DNA from: Flavobacteriaceae bacterium
Lineage (GTDB): Bacteria > Bacteroidota > Bacteroidia > Flavobacteriales > Flavobacteriaceae
Assembly: GCA_018608705.1 (NCBI GenBank)
Contig: JABAZD010000028.1
Span: 1 to 64,000 of the forward strand
Reading direction: 5' to 3'
DNA length: 64,000 nt
Below are positions 52,691 through 62,111 of the stretch, one piece after another. Each line of letters starts with the position of its first letter. Positions within the stretch are counted from its first letter, which is position 1. A program made the position numbers and the translations under genes. A model generated the notes under the pieces. That model was not told the origin of the DNA. It was given only the letters and a program-made list of their open reading frames with translations, and did no database searches.

Positions 52691-55097
52691 ACTTCTTATT
52701 TTTTTAATTTTTATTCCGTTTTTTTCATTTACACAAGTAAATGTTTTTGGGGAGGTTTATGATAAAACCACTGAAATCGGTCTAGAATCTGTAGAAATTT
52801 ATAATGAGTTTGGCGATTTATTAGCTGTTACGAATTCTTATGGTAAATATGAGTTCACATCTTTTAAACCTAAGCTTAATCTAATTTTTTTTAGCTATGG
52901 ATATGAGCCTTTTAAAAGTTCTGTAATTGTTAACGGCTCAATATCAGAACCTATATTTATTGAACCTTCAATTGAACAGCTGTCGGAAGTGGAACTCATC
53001 GCAGTAAAACAGAAGCTCTTTTCAATTAAACGACTTAAGGATGTCCAAGGTACTGCTATATTTGCGGGTAAAAAAAACGAAGTAATCTTAGTTGATAATA
53101 CTATGGCCAATTTAGCAAGTAATAATGCACGTCAAATATATAGTCAAATTGCTGGACTTAATATATACCAAAATGATGATGCTGGCTTGCAACTTAACAT
53201 CGGAGGTAGAGGATTAGACCCCAATAGAACTTCAAATTTTAATACACGTCAAAATAATTACGATATTAGTGCAGATGTGCTGGGTTATCCTGAAAGTTAT
53301 TACTCACCGCCTTCCGAATCACTTTCTGAAATTCAAATTGTTAGAGGTGCAGCTTCATTGCAGTACGGGACTCAGTTTGGAGGTTTAGTTAATTTTATTA
53401 CAAAGTCCCCTAATACAGAAAAGCCACTTGAGGTGGTGTTAAGAAATACTGTTGGAAGTAATAACCTTTACACTAATTTTACTAGTTTCAGTGGTACAAG
53501 TAAAAAGTTAAGTTATTATTCTTACATTAATTACAAAATAGGAGACGGTTTTAGACCAAACTCAGAATTTGAATCTAAAAACTTCTTTTCATACATCAAC
53601 TATGATTTCTCACCAAAAACTAATTTAGAATTTGAGTTAACTTATTTAGAATATCTCGCTCAGCAAGCAGGTGGGCTTAACGATTCTATGTTTGATATAA
53701 ACCCTTACCAAAGTGTGCGTTCTAGAAATTGGTTTAAAGTTAACTGGTTATTATATAATGTTAAATTAACCCACAGGTTTTCTGATCAAACATTATTTAG
53801 TTTTAATTTATTTGGACTCAATGCTAGTAGAAATGCTATTGGCTTTAGAACTAATCGGGTTGATCAAGTAGATTCTTTTGAAGAAAGAGATTTAATTAAA
53901 GGTAAATTTAGGAATTTTGGTTTTGAATCTAGGGTAATACATGATTACACTATTTTAGAGAAAAAAGCCACTTTATTGTTGGGGGTTAAGTTTTACAGGG
54001 CAAATAATAGCAATCAACAAGGACCAGGATCTGACGGTTCTGGACCTGATTTTGGTTTTGATACTGAACAGTATATTGATTACCAAGCTCAGTCTTCTTA
54101 TAAATATCCAAATTTGAATACAGCTTTATTTGGTGAGCAAATCATATATCTTAACAAAAAAATTTCTGTTACACCTGGTTTTAGACTGGAACATATTACA
54201 ACAGGAAGTAAAGGCTCTTACAAAAACATTAATTTAGATGCAGCGGGGAATTTGCTTTTAAATGAAACTATATATAGTGACGAAACTCGAAAACGTTCAT
54301 TTGTTCTTTTTGGAGTTGGGGCTAGCTATAAGCCCAACGAATTCTTAGAGATATATAATAATATTTCACAAAACTATCGTTCAGTAACCTTCGCAGATAT
54401 AAGTATCGTAAACCCAGCATACGTGATTAATCCAGAAATTACTGATGAGAAAGGATATAATTTAGATCTTGGTGTAAGAGGAGTATTTAATAGGACTATA
54501 TCTTATGATATAAGTCTTTTTGGATTGATTTATAATGACAGAATAGGTTTCGTACAGAAAATATTTCAAGACGGTAATGTAAAATCTGAAAGAGGAAATG
54601 TTGGAGATGCCTTTATTTATGGTCTTGAGTCCTTGGTTGACTTTAATCTAATTAAGCTTTTAAATATTGATTACAATTATGGGGCTTCCTTTTTTGTTAA
54701 TACTTCCATAATTGATTCTAAATACAAATCCTCTGATATAAATGGTATAACAGGAAAAAAAGTGGAATTTGTTCCTAGACTTAATTTTAAATCTGGTTTT
54801 AAATTTTCATTTAAGGACTTGTCCACAAGTATCCAATACACCTATATGTCAGAACAGTATACAGACGCATCTAACTCAATAAATAGTAATTTAAGTGGTG
54901 TTATAGGTTTGCTTCCTTCCTATGATGTATTAGACATTTCTTTAGCTTACAAGTATCAAAACTTTAAAGCTGAAGCTGGAATAAATAATGCACTCGATAA
55001 TGCATATTTTACACGCCGCGCTACTGGTTACCCTGGGCCAGGTATTATCCCTTCTCCACCAAAAAACATCTATTTAACTCTAGAGCTAAAATTTTAA
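52668..55097 (+). CDS. TonB-dependent receptor, FecA-like
   Basis: 809 aa. Signal peptide, carboxypeptidase-like regulatory domain (about 24-100, VFGEVYDKTTEIGLESVEI), plug domain (about 115-240: LNIGGRGLDPNRTSNFNTRQNNYDISADVLGYPESYYSPPSESLSEIQIVRGAASLQYG, close in pattern to the FecA plug), then a 22-strand barrel ending in LTLELKF. Takes up an iron chelate, perhaps ferric citrate or a siderophore, through the outer membrane. Last gene of the locus. Confidence 0.92.
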   Translation: MMKLKDFKLLIFLIFIPFFSFTQVNVFGEVYDKTTEIGLESVEIYNEFGDLLAVTNSYGKYEFTSFKPKLNLIFFSYGYEPFKSSVIVNGSISEPIFIEPSIEQLSEVELIAVKQKLFSIKRLKDVQGTAIFAGKKNEVILVDNTMANLASNNARQIYSQIAGLNIYQNDDAGLQLNIGGRGLDPNRTSNFNTRQNNYDISADVLGYPESYYSPPSESLSEIQIVRGAASLQYGTQFGGLVNFITKSPNTEKPLEVVLRNTVGSNNLYTNFTSFSGTSKKLSYYSYINYKIGDGFRPNSEFESKNFFSYINYDFSPKTNLEFELTYLEYLAQQAGGLNDSMFDINPYQSVRSRNWFKVNWLLYNVKLTHRFSDQTLFSFNLFGLNASRNAIGFRTNRVDQVDSFEERDLIKGKFRNFGFESRVIHDYTILEKKATLLLGVKFYRANNSNQQGPGSDGSGPDFGFDTEQYIDYQAQSSYKYPNLNTALFGEQIIYLNKKISVTPGFRLEHITTGSKGSYKNINLDAAGNLLLNETIYSDETRKRSFVLFGVGASYKPNEFLEIYNNISQNYRSVTFADISIVNPAYVINPEITDEKGYNLDLGVRGVFNRTISYDISLFGLIYNDRIGFVQKIFQDGNVKSERGNVGDAFIYGLESLVDFNLIKLLNIDYNYGASFFVNTSIIDSKYKSSDINGITGKKVEFVPRLNFKSGFKFSFKDLSTSIQYTYMSEQYTDASNSINSNLSGVIGLLPSYDVLDISLAYKYQNFKAEAGINNALDNAYFTRRATGYPGPGIIPSPPKNIYLTLELKF

Positions 55098-55174
55098 TTA
55101 AATTTTATTGCTACCCTTTTTTAAATCAAAACAATAATTTACTTGATTTATAATACAAAATAAAAAATTAAACC

Positions 55175-55182
55175 TAAATTTG
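55175..55182 (+). promoter_or_regulatory. Candidate -7 box of guaB
   Basis: TAAATTTG, 23 bases before ATG 55206; exact match to TAnnTTTG. No -33 at usual distance. Confidence 0.5.
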
Positions 55183-55205
55183 TATGCAATTAGAAATTAA
55201 TTGCT

Positions 55206-56678
55206 ATGAATTCACATCTATCCAAAATTGTCGGTGAAGGTCTTACTTACGACGATGTTCTTTTAATACCAGCGTACTCTGAAATTCTTCCTAGAGAAGT
55301 TAGTATTAAATCAAAATTCACAAAGAACATTCACTTAAATGTTCCTATATGCTCAGCAGCAATGGATACTGTTACTGAAAGTAAAATGGCTATTGCCATG
55401 GCACGTGAAGGAGGGATAGGCGTATTGCATAAAAATATGACTATTGAACAACAAGCCATTAAAGTCAGGAAAGTTAAACGTGCTGAAAGTGGTATGATTA
55501 TCGATCCAGTTACCTTACCAATGGACGCTAGTGTTATGGATGCCAAAAACAGTATGAAAGAACATAGAATAGGAGGGATTCCTATTATAGATAATGATGG
55601 GTTTCTAAAAGGAATTGTTACAAATCGAGATTTAAGATTTGAAAAAAAAGATAACCGACCAATTACTGAAATTATGACTTCTAAAGGATTAGTAACAACT
55701 GCTGAGGGAACTTCTCTGCAGCAGGCTGAGGTTATTTTACAGAAACAAAAAATTGAAAAACTTCCAGTAGTTGATGCGAATTTTAAATTAGTAGGTTTAA
55801 TTACCTTTAGAGATATCACAAAATTAACGCAAAAGCCAATCTCTAATAAAGACCAATACGGTCGATTACGTGTAGCAGCAGCCATTGGAGTAACTAGTGA
55901 CGCCTTGGAGCGAACTAAAGCTCTGGTAAGTTCTGGAGTTGACGCTATTATCATAGACACTGCTCACGGACATACTAAAGGGGTTGTAAACGTTTTAAAA
56001 TCAATTAAAACTAATTTCCCTGATTTAGACATAGTAGTTGGAAATATTGCGACAGCTGAGGCTGCGAAGTATTTAGTTGATGCTGGAGCAGATGCTGTAA
56101 AAGTCGGTATTGGACCTGGATCGATTTGCACCACTCGTGTGGTGGCAGGTGTTGGATTTCCGCAGTTTTCGGCTGTGTTAGAGGTTTCTGCTGCACTTAA
56201 AGGCACAGGAATACCTGTAATTGCCGATGGCGGTATACGTTACACTGGAGACATCCCTAAAGCATTAGCCGCTGGTGCTGACAGTGTAATGTTAGGGTCT
56301 CTCCTTGCAGGTACTAAAGAATCGCCTGGTGAAACTATTATTTATGAGGGACGTAAATTTAAATCTTACAGGGGAATGGGGTCTGTTGAAGCGATGAAAG
56401 AAGGTAGTAAAGATCGCTATTTTCAAGACGTTGAAGATGATATTAAAAAACTAGTTCCCGAAGGCATCGTTGGACGTGTTCCTTACAAAGGAGATCTCTT
56501 TGAAAGTATTCATCAATTTATAGGAGGCCTGCGTGCAGGTATGGGATATTGTGGTGCTAAAGATATCAAAACTCTTAAAGATACCGGTCAATTTGTTAAA
56601 ATTACAACATCAGGAATTAGCGAAAGCCATCCTCATAATGTGATGATAACAAAAGAATCTCCAAACTATTCAAGATAG
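55206..56678 (+). CDS. guaB: Inosine-5'-monophosphate dehydrogenase
   Basis: 490 aa. Oxidises IMP to XMP, the branch to GMP. Catalytic Cys308 in [17 protein letters not shown], mobile-flap region [20 protein letters not shown], and a CBS pair about residues 95-210 inserted in the barrel. IMP sites [18 protein letters not shown] intact. Two large antisense frames in the track are shadows of it. Confidence 0.97.
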   Translation: MNSHLSKIVGEGLTYDDVLLIPAYSEILPREVSIKSKFTKNIHLNVPICSAAMDTVTESKMAIAMAREGGIGVLHKNMTIEQQAIKVRKVKRAESGMIIDPVTLPMDASVMDAKNSMKEHRIGGIPIIDNDGFLKGIVTNRDLRFEKKDNRPITEIMTSKGLVTTAEGTSLQQAEVILQKQKIEKLPVVDANFKLVGLITFRDITKLTQKPISNKDQYGRLRVAAAIGVTSDALERTKALVSSGVDAIIIDTAHGHTKGVVNVLKSIKTNFPDLDIVVGNIATAEAAKYLVDAGADAVKVGIGPGSICTTRVVAGVGFPQFSAVLEVSAALKGTGIPVIADGGIRYTGDIPKALAAGADSVMLGSLLAGTKESPGETIIYEGRKFKSYRGMGSVEAMKEGSKDRYFQDVEDDIKKLVPEGIVGRVPYKGDLFESIHQFIGGLRAGMGYCGAKDIKTLKDTGQFVKITTSGISESHPHNVMITKESPNYSR

Positions 56679-56713
56679 TTTTAGGATTTATTTTATCAAG
56701 TTTAAATAGACTC

Positions 56714-56743
56714 TTGTATTCTACTTCAGATTTAGTATTTTTG
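56714..56743 (+). promoter_or_regulatory. Promoter of the PPIase / MoxR operon
   Basis: TTG (56714-56716), 19-base spacer, TATTTTTG (56736-56743): good Bacteroidota promoter 22 bases before ATG 56765. It lies within the first codons of the track's long ORF, which supports the downstream start. Confidence 0.72.
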
Positions 56744-56764
56744 TTCTTCTCAAAAAAATCTTAC

Positions 56765-58708
56765 ATGAAGAAATCATTCTTTTTATATGCCCTATTATTT
56801 CTCTCATTAAATATTTCATTTTCACAGGTTTCCGATTCTGATGTTTTATTAACAATTTCTGATGAACCAGTTTTGGCAACAGAGTTTATTAGAGTTTACA
56901 ACAAAAACTTAGACTTAGTTCAAGACGATTCTCAAAAAGAAGTAGAGTCTTACCTTAAACTTTTTTTAAATTATAAACTAAAGTTAGCTGAAGCAAAATC
57001 TCTGGGTTATGATAAGGATCTAGTTTATTTAAAGGAGTTAAAGACTTACCAAAATCAACTTACCCAAAATTATCTCACAGATAAGAATGTTACAGAAGAA
57101 TTAGTTTTAGAAGCATACGAACGTACCGTAAATGAGGTCAAAGCACAGCACGTGTTGGTAAGGGTTGAAAATTTTGAAACAGATACCTTACAAGCTTTTA
57201 ATGATGTTCTTGCTTTTAAAGATCGATTAAAAAATGAAAATTTCGACTCTTTAAAAAAAGAAATCCATGATGGAAAAAATATTTTTGTAGAAGATCTTGG
57301 TTTTTTTACAGCATTTAAAATGGCTTATAATTTTGAATCTAAAGCTTTCAATACAAAGATTGGTGAAGTCTCCAACCCGTTTAGAACTAAATTCGGATAT
57401 CACGTGGTTAAGGTTTTGGATAAGAGAAAATCTAAAGGACTAGTTAGCGTTTCTCACATAATGATAGCTAACACTCAAAAGGACAATAAATTAGTTGCTA
57501 AGGACCGAATACTAGAATTACACCGATTACTAGTTCAGGGCGAAGATTTTGGAGCTTTAGCTAAGCAATTTTCTGATGATAAGAGTTCATCGGCTCGTAA
57601 CGGCGAATTAAAACCATTTAAGTCAGGTCAAATCAATTCTACTAAATTTGAAAATACAGCTTTTAGTTTAAAAGAAATCGGAGATATTTCTGAGCCCATT
57701 CAAACTAAATTTGGATGGCATATCTTGAAATTAATTAAAAAAACTCCTGTTGCTGATTTTAATAAAATAAAAAATGATCTTCAGAAGCAAGTAGGTAAAG
57801 ACTCACGATCAAAACTCGTCAGAACAAAGATGTTTGAAAAACTACTTTCTGAATATAATCTTTCTAAAAAAAATCAAAATTTAGTATCATTTCAAACTGA
57901 AGTAGTTTTTGATGTTTCTAATAGAAATTGGGATTTGTCTAATAAAATCAATAACACCAAAATATTTTTACAAATCAAAGATAGGTCCTATACTTTCCGA
58001 GATTTTATTGATTTTTTAAATAAAAATAGCAAGTCCATCAATAAAAAATGGAAAAAAAAGTTTATTATAGAAAATCAATATAATTTGTTTTTAGAACAAT
58101 TACTATTCCAGTACAAAAAAGATAATCTTGAATACGAAAACCAGGAATTCGCTAATATTCTTAATGAATACAGAGAAGGCTTGTTGTTATTTGAATTAAT
58201 GCAAGATAAAATTTGGGAAGGTGCTAAGAACGATACTTTGGGCTTAAAAGTTTTTTATAATAATAATATGAAAAATTATTTATGGCCCGATAGGATTATA
58301 GGTTCTATTGCTAGTTCTTCAAGTTACAAAACCATCAAAAAAGTTCGTAAATCATGGTTAAACAATCATTCCAATGATAAAATTGACAAATTACTTAATA
58401 CACGTAAACAAAATGTGATTTTTTCCAAAGGAGAATTTGAGCTTGGAGATCCTCCTCTTCCAAAAAATTTAATCCTAAGTAAACATCCAATTACTGGAGT
58501 GATTAAAGAGAATAACAACTTTTTTGTTGTTAAAATAGATGAATTTGTCCCAGAATCTCAAAAAACTATTTTAGAGGCCAAAGGACAACTTATTTCTGAT
58601 TATCAAAATGAGTTAGAGTCTCGTTGGATTTTAGAGTTAAAATCTAAATTTCATGTAGATTTAAATGAAGAAGTATTTCAAAAAGTTAAATCTATAATTT
58701 CTAAATAA
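56765..58708 (+). CDS. Periplasmic peptidyl-prolyl isomerase with two parvulin domains
   Basis: 647 aa from ATG 56765, which begins a signal peptide (MKKSFFLYALLFLSLNISFSQ). SurA-like N region, then two rotamase domains (about 115-235: AQHVLVRVEN ... NPFRTKFGYHVVKVL; about 238-345: VSHIMIANT ... EPIQTKFGWHILKL). The C-terminal 300 residues are helical without a known domain. Outer-membrane-protein chaperone role inferred. First gene of a four-gene cluster with another foldase, SurA-like protein and MoxR. Confidence 0.87.
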   Translation: MKKSFFLYALLFLSLNISFSQVSDSDVLLTISDEPVLATEFIRVYNKNLDLVQDDSQKEVESYLKLFLNYKLKLAEAKSLGYDKDLVYLKELKTYQNQLTQNYLTDKNVTEELVLEAYERTVNEVKAQHVLVRVENFETDTLQAFNDVLAFKDRLKNENFDSLKKEIHDGKNIFVEDLGFFTAFKMAYNFESKAFNTKIGEVSNPFRTKFGYHVVKVLDKRKSKGLVSVSHIMIANTQKDNKLVAKDRILELHRLLVQGEDFGALAKQFSDDKSSSARNGELKPFKSGQINSTKFENTAFSLKEIGDISEPIQTKFGWHILKLIKKTPVADFNKIKNDLQKQVGKDSRSKLVRTKMFEKLLSEYNLSKKNQNLVSFQTEVVFDVSNRNWDLSNKINNTKIFLQIKDRSYTFRDFIDFLNKNSKSINKKWKKKFIIENQYNLFLEQLLFQYKKDNLEYENQEFANILNEYREGLLLFELMQDKIWEGAKNDTLGLKVFYNNNMKNYLWPDRIIGSIASSSSYKTIKKVRKSWLNNHSNDKIDKLLNTRKQNVIFSKGEFELGDPPLPKNLILSKHPITGVIKENNNFFVVKIDEFVPESQKTILEAKGQLISDYQNELESRWILELKSKFHVDLNEEVFQKVKSIISK

Positions 58709-58710
58709 TT

Positions 58711-59565
58711 TTGAAATATTTAAATACATTTTTAATTATTACTTTTATTGTATTAACTACTTGTGACTTTCCAAAAGTTAAAGATAATATTCAACCTCTT
58801 GCACGTGCTAATGATGTCTTATTACTTAAAGATGATATCGATTTTAGTTTTATTGATGGAGCTACAAAATCAGATAGTATTATTTTTGTCCAAAATGTCA
58901 TTAATGATTGGGCTACTAATCAACTTCTGATTGATGGTGCAATCCAAAATCTAAATGATGAAACTCAGTTTGAATTTGAGCAACTTGTTCAGCAATATAA
59001 AATAGATTTATATAGTTCTGCCTATTTAGAAGCACTGGTTGGTAATAATTTAGATTCCTTAGTGTCCTATGAAGAACTTCAAGATGTTTACCTATTAAAC
59101 AAAGAGCTTTTTACATTAAAAGAAGACTTATTAAAGCTTAGATACATCAATATTAATACTTCATTATCTAATTTAAATGAGGTCAAAAAAATGTTCAAGC
59201 GCTTTAACTCTGACGATAGATCTGAATTAGATTCTATATCAATACAGTTCAATTCTTTTTATTTTAGAGATACTATTTGGATCAAAAAAGAAGATGTAAT
59301 TTCAAAAATCAAACCATTAGAATTAGGTTTTAATAAAGTACTATTAAAAAAATCAAATTTTATAGAGATCAAAGATTCTTTAGGGTTATATTTGATAAAG
59401 ATAAATGAAGTTTTGCAGCGAGGAAAACCTGCTCCAGTTGAATATGTTTCTCCCACTATAAAACAAATAGTAATCAACAATCGTAAATTGAATCTCATCA
59501 GAAAACTAAAAAGCGACATAGTTAATGATGCTATTAAAAACAAAAAATTTGAAACTTTTAAATAA
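58711..59565 (+). CDS. SurA/PPIase-like lipoprotein, rotamase weakly conserved
   Basis: 284 aa, TTG start two bases after the previous stop; no ATG is available before the signal (MKYLNTFLIITFIVLTTC, lipid Cys18). Helical chaperone-like region (VINDWATNQLLIDGAIQNL) as in SurA-type proteins. The typical parvulin signature (HILI...FGYH) is absent or degenerate, so it may be a chaperone without isomerase activity. It overlaps the next gene by 41 bases if that starts at its first ATG. Confidence 0.72.
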   Translation: MKYLNTFLIITFIVLTTCDFPKVKDNIQPLARANDVLLLKDDIDFSFIDGATKSDSIIFVQNVINDWATNQLLIDGAIQNLNDETQFEFEQLVQQYKIDLYSSAYLEALVGNNLDSLVSYEELQDVYLLNKELFTLKEDLLKLRYININTSLSNLNEVKKMFKRFNSDDRSELDSISIQFNSFYFRDTIWIKKEDVISKIKPLELGFNKVLLKKSNFIEIKDSLGLYLIKINEVLQRGKPAPVEYVSPTIKQIVINNRKLNLIRKLKSDIVNDAIKNKKFETFK

Positions 59566-60970
59566 AATTATCACATTTAGCTATTTTTTTATTGTGTCTG
59601 TGTTTGCATATTCACAAGAAATCATTAATGATCCTGTTTCTGAGAAGCCTGAAGAAGTCATTGTTGATTCTCTTAATCAGCGTATTAAAATTGATGGTGT
59701 AGCTGCAGTTATAGGAGATTTTGTTGTCCTAGATTCTGATATAGACAAACAATTTATGCAGTTAGAGGCTGGTGGAATTTCCACTGATGACATTACTCGA
59801 TGTCAGCTTTTTGGTAAACTACTTGAAGATAAACTGTACATACATCATGCTATTCAGGACAGTATTGTAGTAAATGATTTAGAAATTAGATCAAATGTTG
59901 ATCAGCAATTAGCAGGTTTTGCCGAACAAATTGGTTCAATGGAAAAGCTTGTAGCCTATTATAAAAAATCTTCTGAGCAAGAACTCAGAGACGAAATGTT
60001 TGAGTTAAATAAGAACGGTCAAATGGCAACTATGATGCGGCAAAGCGTTATTGAAAATTTAGAAGTTACACCTGAAGAAGTGCGTCAATTTTTTAATAAT
60101 ATTTCAGTGGAAGAACGTCCTATGTTTGGTACCGAACTTCGAATTGCCCAAATTGTTGTTATTCCTGAAACCACACAATCTGAAGTAGATAAAGTTATAA
60201 AACGATTGAATGAATTTCGATCAGATGTTATAGACAATGGCAGTAGTTTTACAACAAAAGCTGTTTTATATACTCAGGATCCAGGTTCAAAAAGAACTGG
60301 GGGTAAATACACATTAAATAGAAAACGCCCTCAAATGGCAAAGGAGTTCAGAGAAGTTGCCTTTTCATTACAAGAAGGTGAGGTTTCAAAGCCTTTCAAA
60401 ACTGATTTTGGATATCATATAATTCAATTAGAAAAAATTCGAGGACAAGAGTTTGATGTTAGACATATATTGTTAATTCCTAAAGTTACAGAAGAAGCAA
60501 TTAATGCTGCAAAAAATAAACTTGAAAAGGTTAGACAAAGTATTGTTGACGGAGACATTACTTTTAAGGAAGCAGCTAGAGAAGCAAGCGATGAAAAAGA
60601 AACTAAATTTGATGGTGGTCAATTAAGAAATCCAGAAACACAAGATTATAACTTTGAATTAACAAAAATGGATCCTGGATTTTATGCACAAATAGAGAGT
60701 CTAGGGGATAACCAAATTAGTCCTGTAATCAAAGACGGAGATCGAGTTAACCCTATTAAATTTAAAATTGTTACAGTTACCAATAGGGTTGATGAACATG
60801 AAGCTAACTTTGCTCAAGATTATTTAAAAATAAAGGACTTAGCTCTACAAGATAAACAGTTAAATGCTGTCACCAAATGGCAAGAAGAAAAAATAATGGA
60901 TACCTACATCAAAATAAATGGTGAATTACGTTCTTGTGATTTTAATAGCAATTGGTTTAAAATTAAATAA
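59525..60970 (+). CDS. SurA-type peptidyl-prolyl isomerase
   Basis: 481 aa from ATG 59525; a TTG at 59549 (MKLLNKIITFSYFFIVSVFAYSQE) would give a more standard signal peptide, so the true start is uncertain. SurA N domain (DGVAAVIGDFVVLDSDIDKQFMQLEA) and two parvulin domains (LRIAQIVVIPE ... KPFKTDFGYHIIQLEK and VRHILLIPK). Periplasmic chaperone for outer-membrane proteins. 7 bases before the MoxR gene. Confidence 0.9.
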   Translation: MMLLKTKNLKLLNKIITFSYFFIVSVFAYSQEIINDPVSEKPEEVIVDSLNQRIKIDGVAAVIGDFVVLDSDIDKQFMQLEAGGISTDDITRCQLFGKLLEDKLYIHHAIQDSIVVNDLEIRSNVDQQLAGFAEQIGSMEKLVAYYKKSSEQELRDEMFELNKNGQMATMMRQSVIENLEVTPEEVRQFFNNISVEERPMFGTELRIAQIVVIPETTQSEVDKVIKRLNEFRSDVIDNGSSFTTKAVLYTQDPGSKRTGGKYTLNRKRPQMAKEFREVAFSLQEGEVSKPFKTDFGYHIIQLEKIRGQEFDVRHILLIPKVTEEAINAAKNKLEKVRQSIVDGDITFKEAAREASDEKETKFDGGQLRNPETQDYNFELTKMDPGFYAQIESLGDNQISPVIKDGDRVNPIKFKIVTVTNRVDEHEANFAQDYLKIKDLALQDKQLNAVTKWQEEKIMDTYIKINGELRSCDFNSNWFKIK

Positions 60971-60977
60971 CTAGTTA

Positions 60978-61931
60978 ATGTCAGATGTTAGGTCTTTGCA
61001 GCTACTACTCAAAAAGTATTACGCCTTAAAAAATGAAATATCTAAGGTTATTGTTGGCCAAGAAATTGTTATTGAGCAAATATTAATTTCAATATTTTCT
61101 GGCGGCCACTCCTTGTTGGTTGGAGTCCCTGGCTTGGCTAAAACTTTGATGGTAAATACAATTTCTAATGCTCTAGGATTAGATTTTAAACGTATTCAGT
61201 TTACTCCTGACTTGATGCCCAGTGATATTTTAGGTAGTGAAATATTAGATCATGAACGTCAATTTAAATTTATTAAGGGTCCTGTTTTTTCTAATATTCT
61301 TTTAGCAGACGAAATCAACAGAACTCCTCCAAAAACTCAGTCAGCCTTGTTAGAGGCTATGCAGGAAAGATCAGTAACCATTGGAGGTAAACATTATAGT
61401 TTAGACTCCCCTTATTTTGTATTGGCAACTCAAAATCCGATTGAACAGGAAGGGACTTACCCTTTGCCCGAAGCGCAATTAGACCGTTTCATGTTTTCTA
61501 TAAATTTGCAGTATCCAACTTTTGACGAGGAAGTAGAGGTTGTTAAACGCACAACTTCTAAATCTAATTCTAAAGTTGACATTATTTTTTCTGCCGAAGA
61601 AATTTTAGATTTCCAAAAACTTATAATGAAAATTCCAGTAGCTGATAACGTAATAAATTATGCAGTTACCATGGTAGGAAAATCTCGCCCTGATTCCATA
61701 GGTTCTAATTCAATAGTCAAGCAATATGTAGATTGGGGGGCTGGTCCAAGGGCCTCACAAAATCTTATACTAGCTGCTAAAACTTTTGCGGTTATAAACA
61801 ATAAGCTATCACCTGATATTGAAGACGTACAAGCTGTAGCCATTGGGATATTAAGACATAGAATTATTAAAAATTATAAAGCAGAATCTGACGGTATTTC
61901 TATAGAATCAATCGTAGAGAGTTTGTTTTAG
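60978..61931 (+). CDS. MoxR-family AAA+ ATPase
   Basis: 317 aa. Walker A GVPGLAKT (49-56), Walker B/sensor ILLADEINRTPPKTQSALLEAMQERSVT (about 106-133), ATQNPIEQEGTYPLPEAQLDRF arginine finger region. MoxR ATPases usually work with DUF58/VWA proteins, but none follows here; the next gene is aconitase. Coupled with the SurA-like gene, suggesting an envelope-quality role. Confidence 0.93.
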   Translation: MSDVRSLQLLLKKYYALKNEISKVIVGQEIVIEQILISIFSGGHSLLVGVPGLAKTLMVNTISNALGLDFKRIQFTPDLMPSDILGSEILDHERQFKFIKGPVFSNILLADEINRTPPKTQSALLEAMQERSVTIGGKHYSLDSPYFVLATQNPIEQEGTYPLPEAQLDRFMFSINLQYPTFDEEVEVVKRTTSKSNSKVDIIFSAEEILDFQKLIMKIPVADNVINYAVTMVGKSRPDSIGSNSIVKQYVDWGAGPRASQNLILAAKTFAVINNKLSPDIEDVQAVAIGILRHRIIKNYKAESDGISIESIVESLF

Positions 61932-62111
61932 CCTAAAGTTTATTATTTTATCTGAAATTTTTATAAAGTCTCACAACTTGATAATTCATTTTGCCAGCTT
62001 GGCTTGATAAGATTTCAGTTAAACGTATGTTTATTCATTTTTTATTTCAATATAATTTTAATTAATTCGTATTTTTACGATTGATTATAATGAAACAAAA
62101 TTTTTCACAAT

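Noticed and set aside
55331-55960. 209-aa minus-strand ORF inside guaB
   Set aside because: Antisense shadow of a strongly conserved guaB; Ser/Ile/Leu-rich composition is typical of reversed codons and there is no family motif.
61977-62015. Repeated CTTGATAA and GCCA-GCT-TGGC mini-hairpin before aconitase
   Set aside because: Stem of 4 bp and a two-copy octamer are not enough for an operator claim.
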